In this document: positions 1-4,788 of the stretch, one piece after another
How positions within the stretch are numbered: the stretch's first letter is position 1
Layout of the letters: each line of letters starts with the position of its first letter
NCBI GenBank assembly: GCA_024691265.1
Contig: JAILNT010000218.1
Span: 1 to 6,620 of the forward strand
Direction of reading: 5' to 3'
Source of the DNA: Treponema sp.
Lineage (GTDB): Bacteria; Spirochaetota; Spirochaetia; Treponematales; Treponemataceae
Length of the DNA stretch: 6,620 nucleotides
The notes under the pieces: model-generated
Seen by the model: only the letters and a program-made list of their open reading frames with translations
Databases searched by the model: none
What the model was told of the DNA's origin: nothing
Position numbers and translations under genes: made by a program

Positions 1-101
1 CAATAAAAAGCATTCGCAAGTTTTATCATTGCAGAATGCATAAAATCTTCAGAACCAGACATATCTATAATTATAATCGTAATTTTATATTTTAAATACA
101 T
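1..101 (-). CDS. Partial CDS, N-terminus of a possible VWA-domain protein
   Basis: Thirty-three codons of an open frame begin at ATG 101-99 and leave the window at position 1. The N-terminus reads MYLKYKITIIIIDMSGS: a hydrophobic beta-strand running into D13-x-S15-x-S17, the DxSxS pattern of a metal-ion-dependent adhesion site (MIDAS), followed by an apparent amphipathic helix (residues 21-33). This arrangement of strand, MIDAS and helix is how VWA domains begin. There is no signal peptide. An alternative start at ATG 62-60 would remove the strand and the MIDAS aspartate, so 101 is preferred, although no good Shine-Dalgarno sequence is visible before either. The gene starts 15 bp after the stop of the barrel-protein gene and is in the same frame, so co-transcription is likely. 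The domain call is inferred from a very short stretch; other proteins with a strand ending in Asp remain possible. Confidence 0.45.
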   Translation of the reverse strand, partial: MYLKYKITIIIIDMSGSEDFMHSAMIKLANAFY

Positions 102-116
102 TTTAATAATTATTAT

Positions 117-725
117 TTAAATAATTAATTTGATAGAGGCATTATAACGAGGTCCTGAATTTAAATAAGAATCAACATTTCCAAAAGTAGTCTTAGATTC
201 ATCTTTAAATACAAATTTATAGCCACAAGATAACTCAACGTTTAAAAGCCGATAAATTTTAAATTTTATACCTAAAAGAGGATAGATAGATGTAAATTCT
301 TTTTGAATAGAAGCAGGCATAATTTCATTGCCAAAATAACCAAGATAATCAAAAGAACCTCCCAAAGCAAAATAAAATCCTTTTAGGGAAGTTGAAAAGG
401 GATAATATTCGGCAAACAGAGAAAACATTACTGTTGTACAATATTCTTCTGTATTTTCTATATGGAATGTACTATGTCCAAAACCGCATTTCCAGGCAAG
501 ATGACCTACCAAATGACGCTCATAATAAAAACCTGCACCCCAACCTCCATTTGATAAACCGGTCATCAAAAATTCAAATCCAAATGACAAATTTGATTTT
601 TTTTCAACATCAGCATTTGTTTCAACACTTTCTTCTGAAGGATTATTATCAATACTTTGAGAATAAAGTGGAAAAATACAAAAAAATAAACATAAAATAA
701 TTTCAATTAATAATATTTTCTTCAT
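117..725 (-). CDS. Predicted outer-membrane beta-barrel protein
   Basis: A 202-residue protein of unknown specific function. Residues 1-22 form a signal peptide: MKK, a hydrophobic core, then a likely signal peptidase I cut near PLYS-QS. A short acidic linker (about 24-44) follows. The rest alternates polar and aromatic/hydrophobic residues in strand-like blocks, for example around 47-56, 61-71, 74-88, 97-110, 116-131 and 147-173. The protein ends in a strand-like segment at the extreme C-terminus, though the last residue is Ile rather than the usual Phe. Size and pattern suit a small barrel of about eight strands exported to the outer membrane. Cys16 is preceded by LFF, so a lenient spirochaetal lipobox cannot be excluded. 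The best ribosome binding site, GAGGAG, is 15 bases from the ATG, which is long. The gene is divergent from infC and leads into the VWA-like fragment. No family name is recognised. Confidence 0.7.
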   Translation of the reverse strand: MKKILLIEIILCLFFCIFPLYSQSIDNNPSEESVETNADVEKKSNLSFGFEFLMTGLSNGGWGAGFYYERHLVGHLAWKCGFGHSTFHIENTEEYCTTVMFSLFAEYYPFSTSLKGFYFALGGSFDYLGYFGNEIMPASIQKEFTSIYPLLGIKFKIYRLLNVELSCGYKFVFKDESKTTFGNVDSYLNSGPRYNASIKLII

Positions 726-740
726 TACAATTTATTATAA

Positions 741-766
741 CTCCTCGTTTTTACAAAAACATTCTA
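741..766 (-). promoter_or_regulatory. Possible -10 box and distant Shine-Dalgarno for the barrel gene
   Basis: On the minus strand, TAGAAT (766-761) matches five of six bases of the sigma-70 -10 consensus, but I see no convincing -35 at the right distance. Downstream, GAGGAG (746-741) is a strong Shine-Dalgarno sequence, yet 15 bases separate it from the ATG at 725. No other ATG, GTG or TTG lies in frame between them; an in-frame ATT two codons upstream is the only closer alternative. The spacing may lower expression or be tolerated in this organism. Confidence 0.3.
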
Positions 767-795
767 AAGCTGCTTAAAAAGCCAGTCTTAACAGA

Positions 796-825
796 TTGAC
801 AACAATATAAAAAATAAGTTAATAT
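796..825 (+). promoter_or_regulatory. Sigma-70-type promoter for the infC operon
   Basis: A perfect -35 hexamer TTGACA (796-801) is followed, after an 18-bp AT-rich spacer, by TAATAT (820-825), which matches four of six -10 bases. Transcription would begin near 832, giving a leader of about 40 bases before the infC start. It is the best promoter-like match I found in the window and lies in the divergent gap where an operon promoter is expected. The assignment rests on consensus matching alone. Confidence 0.55.
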
Positions 826-844
826 ACGAACTATATCATAACGT

Positions 845-868
845 GTGTTTTACAAACACCTAGGGGGA
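845..868 (+). promoter_or_regulatory. Leader hairpin plus G-rich ribosome binding site of infC
   Basis: GTGTTT (845-850) and AAACAC (854-859) form a perfect 6-bp stem around a 3-base loop. Two bases later comes AGGGGGA (862-868), a strong G-rich Shine-Dalgarno sequence only about four bases from the TTG start at 872. The hairpin is small and AT-rich. It sits where it could stand against the initiating ribosome or bind a regulator, but a function is only inferred. Confidence 0.4.
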
Positions 869-871
869 TCG

Positions 872-1396
872 TTGGCAGACAATAAGGGTTTACGAATCAA
901 CGAACAGATTCGTGTACGAGAGATCAGGTTAATAGACGAAAAGGGCGAACAGAAAGGTATTGTTCCTATTATGGAAGCTCGAGAAATGGCTAAAGAGCGT
1001 GGGCTCGACCTTGTAGAAGTTTCACCAACGGCTAATCCGCCAGTTTGTAAGATTCTTGACTTTGGTAAATACAGATTCGAACAGGAGAAAAAGCTCCGCG
1101 ACTCCAAGAAGAATCAGAAAGTATTGAAGCTTAAGGAAATTCGCATGCAGCCAAAAATTGGACCAGGCGACCTTGATACTAAAGCAAAACACGTACAAGA
1201 ATTTTTGGACGATGGTGCCAAGGTTAAAGTTACTATCCGTTTCCGCGGACGTGAATTAGCCCACACAGAATTAGGTCTTGAAGTTCTTAATGAAGTTCAG
1301 AAAAGGCTTTCAGAAGGTACTTATGTAGTAGAAAAAGCTCCTGCTATGGAAGGGCGCTTTATGTCTATGACACTTGGTGCGAAAGCTAAAAATTAA
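872..1396 (+). CDS. infC: Translation initiation factor IF-3
   Basis: A 174-residue protein of normal length for IF3, which binds the 30S subunit, checks the start codon and initiator tRNA, and prevents premature 50S joining. The N-domain (about residues 7-75) opens with LRINEQIRVREIRLI and holds the family signature PPVCKILDFGKYRFE (56-70). A lysine-rich linker follows, then the C-domain from about 83, with KLKEIRMQPKIGPGDL and VTIRFRGRELAH. TTG at 872 is preferred as start because it directly follows AGGGGGA and gives the usual short N-terminal tail. The frame stays open to a GTG at 845, but that codon lies inside the leader hairpin, upstream of the ribosome binding site. Non-AUG starts are typical of infC and in E. 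coli (AUU) allow IF3 to repress itself; similar autoregulation here is an inference. First gene of the operon. Confidence 0.97.
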   Translation: MADNKGLRINEQIRVREIRLIDEKGEQKGIVPIMEAREMAKERGLDLVEVSPTANPPVCKILDFGKYRFEQEKKLRDSKKNQKVLKLKEIRMQPKIGPGDLDTKAKHVQEFLDDGAKVKVTIRFRGRELAHTELGLEVLNEVQKRLSEGTYVVEKAPAMEGRFMSMTLGAKAKN

Positions 1397-1422
1397 TTAT
1401 TTTTTCGAGTTTTAAAATCTAT

Positions 1423-1449
1423 CAACATTTCATTTCTTTATTGATGTTG
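1423..1449 (+). promoter_or_regulatory. Possible stem-loop between infC and rpmI
   Basis: CAACAT (1423-1428) and ATGTTG (1444-1449) are exact inverted repeats separated by 15 T-rich bases, in the 86-bp gap before rpmI. In E. coli, ribosomal protein L20 represses the rpmI-rplT part of this operon by binding structures in the infC-rpmI region, so the location is suggestive. A 6-bp stem with a long loop is weak on its own, and no conserved L20-site sequence was recognised. Confidence 0.25.
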
Positions 1450-1482
1450 TTGCTAGTACTTGAAAGAAAAGAGGTATGAGAC

Positions 1483-1686
1483 ATGTCTAACAAGATGAAG
1501 ACAAAGAAGAGCGCTTCAAAGCGTTTCTCTCTTACTGGTTCTGGTAAGATTAAGTACAAGAAGATGAACCTTCGCCATATTTTGACAAAGCGTACATCAA
1601 AGAGAAAGATGCATTTGCGCGAAGCAGGTATCTTGTCTGAAGATTCTGCACGCAGAATTCGTAAGCAGATGCTTCCATACGGCTAA
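1483..1686 (+). CDS. rpmI: 50S ribosomal protein L35
   Basis: A 67-residue, strongly basic protein matching bL35 over its whole length: KMKTKKSASKRF at the N-terminus, then TGSGKIKYKK, the LRHILTKRTSKRK core and a short C-terminal tail ending LPYG. It is a component of the large ribosomal subunit. The ATG has a clear Shine-Dalgarno AGAGGT (1470-1475) seven bases upstream. It lies 86 bp after infC and 58 bp before rplT, the classical infC-rpmI-rplT order. The last codons belong to a perfect inverted repeat that pairs with the rplT leader, so translation of this gene may influence rplT. Confidence 0.98.
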   Translation: MSNKMKTKKSASKRFSLTGSGKIKYKKMNLRHILTKRTSKRKMHLREAGILSEDSARRIRKQMLPYG

Positions 1687-1720
1687 TCTATATTTATAAG
1701 ATTTAATTTTATAGCCGTAT
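1677..1720 (+). promoter_or_regulatory. Long-loop hairpin joining rpmI end to rplT leader
   Basis: ATACGGCTA (1677-1685), which contains the last codons and the stop of rpmI, is the exact reverse complement of TAGCCGTAT (1712-1720) in the rplT leader. The 9-bp stem encloses 26 AT-rich bases and ends 11 bases before the rplT Shine-Dalgarno AGGAGT (1732-1737). A ribosome reading to the rpmI stop would melt the left arm. In E. coli rpmI and rplT are translationally coupled through pairing of mRNA near the two ends of rpmI, so a coupling or L20-control role is plausible. A short T-run follows (1724-1728), so attenuation is a weaker alternative. The repeat is seen directly; function is inferred. 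Confidence 0.5.
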
Positions 1721-1744
1721 TAGTTTTTATTAGGAGTACTTAAT

Positions 1745-2104
1745 ATGTCAAGAGCGATAGACGGAACAAAACGCAATAACCGCCGTGCAAAGATTTTGAA
1801 GCTTGCAAAGGGCTTCATGGGACGCCGCGGAACAAATTATAAGGCAGCAAAAGATGCTGTAGTAAAGAGCTTGGTTCACGCATATGTTGACCGCCGTGAC
1901 CGCAAGGGCAACTTCCGCCAGTTGTGGATTGCACGTATCAACGCAGCTGTTCGTGATGAAGGTCTTTCTTATTCACGTTTTATTGACGGTCTTACAAAGG
2001 CTGGAGTTGCAATCAATCGTAAAGCATTGAGCAACATGGCTATTGAAGATCCTGTAGCATTCAAGAAAGTTGTTGAAGTTGCAAAGGCAGCTCTTGCAAA
2101 GTAA
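1745..2104 (+). CDS. rplT: 50S ribosomal protein L20
   Basis: A 119-residue basic protein aligning with bL20 from end to end. The N-terminal extension is rich in Arg and Lys (RNNRRAKILKLAKGFMGRRG), and the globular part carries the highly conserved FRQLWIARINAAVRDEGLSY (about 58-77) and FIDGLTKAGVAINRK. L20 binds 23S rRNA early in large-subunit assembly and in several bacteria is the autogenous repressor of its own operon. The ATG has AGGAGT (1732-1737) at a 7-base distance. Family members often begin MARV; here the start is MSRAIDG, a modest variation. It lies downstream of the rpmI/rplT inverted repeat. Confidence 0.98.
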   Translation: MSRAIDGTKRNNRRAKILKLAKGFMGRRGTNYKAAKDAVVKSLVHAYVDRRDRKGNFRQLWIARINAAVRDEGLSYSRFIDGLTKAGVAINRKALSNMAIEDPVAFKKVVEVAKAALAK

Positions 2105-2169
2105 TTGTAAGAAAGTCTTATAAGCATACTTAACTTTTATAAAATCTTAAAAGGAAAAGGGTATTTAAT

Positions 2170-2520
2170 ATGATTTCACTTGATCAAGTTCAGTTGTTGG
2201 AGCAAAAGGTAGAAAGTGCTGTGGAAAGAATTACACAGCTGAATGCAGAAAACGATGCTTTGCGTAGTAAATGTGCAGAGCTCACAAATGCGCTTTCTGT
2301 AAAGTCGGAGCAGTTTTCTTCTTTCCAGGCTGATCAGAACAAGATTGAAGAAGGAATATTAAATGCTCTTGATCGTCTTAATACTGTAGAGAATACTGTT
2401 CTCGAATCAGCTTCTGGTGATTCTGTAGCACAGGATTCAGATGATTCAAATGTAACAGAAAATTCATCAAATGATGAAACTGTTTCTAATGAATCTAACG
2501 ATTATAACAATTATAATTAA
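2170..2520 (+). CDS. ZapB-like coiled-coil protein
   Basis: A 116-residue protein with two parts. Residues 1-78 are predicted coiled coil, with hydrophobic residues at heptad spacing (LDQVQLLEQKVESAVERI, then ITQLNAENDALRSK), no Pro and few Gly. Length and style resemble ZapB, a small coiled-coil factor that joins the Z-ring through ZapA. Residues 79-116 form a low-complexity tail rich in Asp, Ser, Asn and Glu without any Lys or Arg, ending NDYNNYN; ZapB of E. coli (about 80 residues) has no such tail. The next gene is zapA, which supports a role in cell division. The start has AAGGG (2157-2161) eight bases upstream. Because short coiled coils look alike, the name rests largely on context. 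Confidence 0.65.
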   Translation: MISLDQVQLLEQKVESAVERITQLNAENDALRSKCAELTNALSVKSEQFSSFQADQNKIEEGILNALDRLNTVENTVLESASGDSVAQDSDDSNVTENSSNDETVSNESNDYNNYN

Positions 2521-2559
2521 TTAAGTTTAAGATTTTAGATTCCGGAGTATAGATAAAAA

Positions 2560-2859
2560 ATGGGAAAACTTCAAATAGATGTGTTAGGTTCTTCGTTTGC
2601 TATTGAGGCAAAAGAGGACGATACATACCTAAAGCGTTTGCTTAGTTATTATGCCGAAATGACAGGTCAGATTGAGCAAAAAAGCAAATTGAAGGACCCA
2701 TTACAAGTTTCTATATTATCCGGAATTATGCTTTGTGACGAATTATATAAAGAAAAAAGTAAAAATGCACAGTCTACTCAGCAGGGTGATGTTGAAATTC
2801 AAGAAGCTGAAAGAATAGCTGCAGATTTAATAAAAAAAATAGATCAGGTCTTAAAATAA
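2560..2859 (+). CDS. zapA: Cell division protein ZapA
   Basis: A 99-residue protein with the ZapA layout. The N-terminal beta part is KLQIDVLGSSFAIEAKEDD (3-21), continuing to YLKRLLSYYAEM. A helix, DPLQVSILSGIMLCDELYK (46-64), matches the family's typical D-x-L-x-V-A-x-L-x-A-x-x-x-A-D-E-L pattern, and a C-terminal helix (78-99) suits the dimerising coiled coil. ZapA binds FtsZ in the cytoplasm and bundles protofilaments at the Z-ring. It starts 39 bp after the ZapB-like gene, with GGAG (2544-2547) twelve bases from the ATG, which is somewhat long. Many bacteria carry the 6S RNA gene after zapA; here the next gene starts within 54 bp, so there is no room for it. Confidence 0.88.
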   Translation: MGKLQIDVLGSSFAIEAKEDDTYLKRLLSYYAEMTGQIEQKSKLKDPLQVSILSGIMLCDELYKEKSKNAQSTQQGDVEIQEAERIAADLIKKIDQVLK

Positions 2860-2887
2860 GAAGTTAAGAATTTTGAGAAGAAAAATT

Positions 2888-2917
2888 ATGGAAAAGGAGG
2901 AAATAAAATTAATATGA
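2888..2917 (+). other. Nine-codon upstream reading frame overlapping the next start by ATGA
   Basis: ATG at 2888-2890 opens a frame encoding MEKEEIKLI and stopping at TGA 2915-2917. The stop overlaps the downstream ATG (2914-2916) as ATGA, the usual sign of stop-restart coupling. The frame itself contains AAGGAGG (2894-2900), the Shine-Dalgarno sequence of the DUF188 gene, 13 bases before that gene's ATG. Its own upstream purine run GAGAAG (2874-2879) is a weak ribosome binding site. It may be a leader peptide or a chance result of purine-rich sequence. Confidence 0.25.
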
Positions 2918-3390
2918 AATTTCCAGATGATTTCCATATATGGATTGATGCAGATTCTTGTCCTGCTCCTGTTAAAGAGCATATAATAAACATTTCTAAC
3001 AAATATTCTATACATTCAGTATTTGTAGCAAACAGAAATATTCCACTCCCCCTTTCTGAATATATTACAATGCATATATGTGAGAAAGGAAAAGATATTG
3101 CAGATAATTTTATTTTTGAATCAGTAAAATCTAATGATATTGTAATTACACGAGATATACTTTTTGCAGAACGAATTGTAAAAAGAGATATAAGTGTAAT
3201 GAACGATCGAGGTACTCTTTTTACAAAAGAAAATATAGCAGAAAGAATATCTGAGAGAAATTTAAGTTTTACATTTTCACAACTTGGACTTACGAACGGT
3301 TATTCAAAAAATAGATATGGTTCAAAAGAAAAAAATGCATTTTGCAATTGTATCGATAGAGAATTGCAGAAAAAACAAGTTATAGAATAA
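2914..3390 (+). CDS. YaiI/YqxD family (DUF188) protein
   Basis: A 158-residue cytoplasmic protein of the UPF0178 family, whose biochemical role is not established; its fold relates to PIN-like nucleases. Seen in order: IWIDADSCPAPVKE (9-22) with the family's acidic strand and DA(D/A)xCP motif; VFVANRNIPLP (36-46); GKDIADNFI (59-67), holding the paired aspartates; DIVITRDILFAERIV (75-89); and NDRGTLFTKENI (97-108). The last third ends in SKEKNAFCNCIDREL, equivalent to the usual RDRxxFxxxLDR. The set of aspartates is compatible with a metal site, by analogy with PIN domains. Length is normal. The start is the ATG at 2914, 13 bases after AGGAGG and possibly coupled to a tiny upstream frame. It is the last gene of the operon, facing the HD-GYP gene tail to tail. 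Confidence 0.9.
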   Translation: MKFPDDFHIWIDADSCPAPVKEHIINISNKYSIHSVFVANRNIPLPLSEYITMHICEKGKDIADNFIFESVKSNDIVITRDILFAERIVKRDISVMNDRGTLFTKENIAERISERNLSFTFSQLGLTNGYSKNRYGSKEKNAFCNCIDRELQKKQVIE

Positions 3391-3398
3391 TTTTTTTT
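3371..3398. terminator. Possible bidirectional AT-rich terminator
   Basis: AAGTTAT (3377-3383) and ATAATTT (3387-3393) pair around AGA, with one G-U. The stem is flanked by AAAAA on the left and continues into a T8 run on the right (3391-3398), so both strands read as a hairpin followed by T residues. It lies across the end of the DUF188 gene, only 27 bp from the stop of the convergent HD-GYP gene. The stem has a single G-containing pair, making it thermodynamically weak. Confidence 0.35.
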
Positions 3399-3417
3399 AC
3401 CTAATGATTTGCTTCTT

Positions 3418-4677
3418 TTAAGAATCTTTATTTTTGCTATTACTAATTTGGATCAGACGATCTTTTATTTGAAGAAAAGCTTTTACTATATCAGGGTCAA
3501 ATTGAGTTCCAGCAGATTTTTTTATTTCTTCTATTGAAGCTTCCATTGTCCATGCTCTTTTATATACACGCTGATGGCTCAACGCATCAAAAACATCTGC
3601 TACAGCTACAATACGTGCCGCTAAAGGAATATTTTCGCCTTTTAGAGGTTCTCCTGGAATGACCTTATCACCAGGTTCGAATTTAGTATAATCAATATTT
3701 CCTGGATAACTTTTTTCAGAGTCTCCATTCCACCATTCATGATGATATAAAGCTACATCTCTACACATTTCATCTAATTCATTTTCTGTATCATTAAAAA
3801 GTTTTGCACCTATACAAGTGTGACCTCGCATAATAGCTCTGTCATCTCCTATAAAAGGTTCTTCTTTTTGTAGTATTTTATCAGAAACACCAACTTTTCC
3901 AAAATCATGACACTTTGCAGCTATCATAAGATTATCGCGGAATTTTTTTGTTGTTTCTGGAGGTAGATTATGATTTGTCGCCCATCTATCATAAATTTCT
4001 TTTGAAAATGAGGATACTCTTTCTACATGCTCAAATGTTTCTTTCGGGTCTCTAAATTGAGACATCAAAGTCATTCTTTTTAAATAATTTTGCATTATGT
4101 AAGTTCTATCAAGAGCTTGTGTTGCACTACTTGCAAAATGGGTAGCAAACAACTCTGCATCATAATCAAAATCTATAATATTTCCAGCACTATCGAAAGC
4201 ATTGATTAATTGTAATACACCTCTAAGTTTACCGCTAACAGCTTTTAAAGGAATTGAAAGCATAGATTTACTTCTATAGCCTGTATTTTTATCAGTTTCT
4301 ATATTAAATTTATAAGGACTACTATCAGAAATCTCATAAACATCTGGTATATTTACAGCGGTCATATGATTAGCACAATAACCCACTATAGACTTATCAT
4401 TTATAGGGAATGTAAAAGATTTATAAGGCAGCTTTTCACCAAATGCAAGCCTCTTTTGTTGTGTATCATTTTGTGCATATTTTATTAATAACAAATCATC
4501 TTCAACAACATAAATAGACCCAGCATCAGCATTAACAATAGCTCTAGCATCTGAAAGGATTTGTTCTAAAAGAATATCAACATCTTTTATCTCATTTAGC
4601 GTTTTTTCATTTTCGATGATACTTTGAAGTTTACTTTCTCTTGTTGAATCAGATATGCATGAACTATATTGCTTCAC
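3418..4677 (-). CDS. GAF domain + HD-GYP phosphodiesterase with degenerate GYP motif
   Basis: A 419-residue soluble protein with no signal peptide or membrane span. Residues about 30-190 form a GAF sensor domain (ADAGSIYVVEDD, VGYCANHMTAVNIPDVYE, SMLSIPLKAVSGKLRGVLQL). Residues about 205-405 form an HD-GYP domain, the family that hydrolyses cyclic-di-GMP. Metal-site residues visible are H217, H257-D258 in HDFGK, H286, H312-H313-E314 and D361 in ADVFDAL. The region normally reading HHExxDGxGYP is HHEWWNGDSEKSYPG: the Asp is Asn317, three extra residues are present and GYP is SYP (323-325), with a longer following loop. Metal ligands seem complete, so the enzyme may be active with altered specificity, or act as a receptor. 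The start is GTG (4677-4675), six bases after AAGGTGG (4690-4684). It is probably transcribed alone, after a terminator of the preceding gene. Confidence 0.92.
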   Translation of the reverse strand: MKQYSSCISDSTRESKLQSIIENEKTLNEIKDVDILLEQILSDARAIVNADAGSIYVVEDDLLLIKYAQNDTQQKRLAFGEKLPYKSFTFPINDKSIVGYCANHMTAVNIPDVYEISDSSPYKFNIETDKNTGYRSKSMLSIPLKAVSGKLRGVLQLINAFDSAGNIIDFDYDAELFATHFASSATQALDRTYIMQNYLKRMTLMSQFRDPKETFEHVERVSSFSKEIYDRWATNHNLPPETTKKFRDNLMIAAKCHDFGKVGVSDKILQKEEPFIGDDRAIMRGHTCIGAKLFNDTENELDEMCRDVALYHHEWWNGDSEKSYPGNIDYTKFEPGDKVIPGEPLKGENIPLAARIVAVADVFDALSHQRVYKRAWTMEASIEEIKKSAGTQFDPDIVKAFLQIKDRLIQISNSKNKDS

Positions 4678-4698
4678 GATATTCCACCTTTTATTATC

Positions 4699-4715
4699 AA
4701 TTACATAGTGTAATT
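4699..4715. promoter_or_regulatory. Perfect 17-bp dyad in the HD-GYP gene leader
   Basis: AATTACA-TAG-TGTAATT is a perfect 7+3+7 inverted repeat, 21 bp upstream of the HD-GYP GTG codon and just before its ribosome binding site. It could be a repressor operator or an mRNA hairpin. A weak promoter candidate lies upstream on the minus strand, TTGTAG (4766-4761), 16 bp, TATAAA (4744-4739), which would place the dyad just after the transcription start. No T-run follows on the minus strand, so it is not a terminator for that strand. No regulator can be named. Confidence 0.3.
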
Positions 4716-4716
4716 C

Positions 4717-4756
4717 AAAAAAAAATATCCGTCTAGTTTTTATAAAAATTAGATAT
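4717..4756 (-). terminator. Probable intrinsic terminator after the RNA methyltransferase gene
   Basis: On the minus strand a two-tier hairpin is seen: outer arms ATATC (4756-4752) and GATAT (4729-4725), enclosing a 20-bp near-perfect palindrome (4752-4733, one G-U) and a small bulge. A run of nine T residues (4725-4717) follows directly. It lies 33 bp past the stop of the methyltransferase gene, a fitting place for termination. The outer and inner arms share one base, so only one complete fold is possible at that point, and the stem is AT-rich. Confidence 0.4.
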
Positions 4757-4788
4757 TTTTCTACAAACTTGCAATTAATAAATATTAG

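Noticed and set aside
392..700. Plus-strand open frame of 102 codons opposite the barrel gene
   Set aside because: It is antisense to a gene with a signal peptide and barrel pattern, has low-complexity composition, no domain and no clear ribosome binding site.
845..871. GTG at 845 as the infC start
   Set aside because: It lies inside the leader hairpin and before the strong AGGGGGA, with no ribosome binding site of its own; the added nine residues do not resemble IF3 N-termini.
850..1107. Minus-strand open frame of 85 codons within infC
   Set aside because: It is fully antisense to the highly conserved IF3 N-domain and is Ser/Arg-rich, as expected of a shadow frame.
2860..2913. 6S RNA gene after zapA, as in many bacteria
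   Set aside because: Only 54 bp separate zapA from the next gene, far too short for a 6S RNA, and no long hairpin is visible.
4726..4788. Additional small gene between the methyltransferase and HD-GYP genes
   Set aside because: The gap is AT-rich, with stops in all frames and palindromic sequence; nothing codes there.
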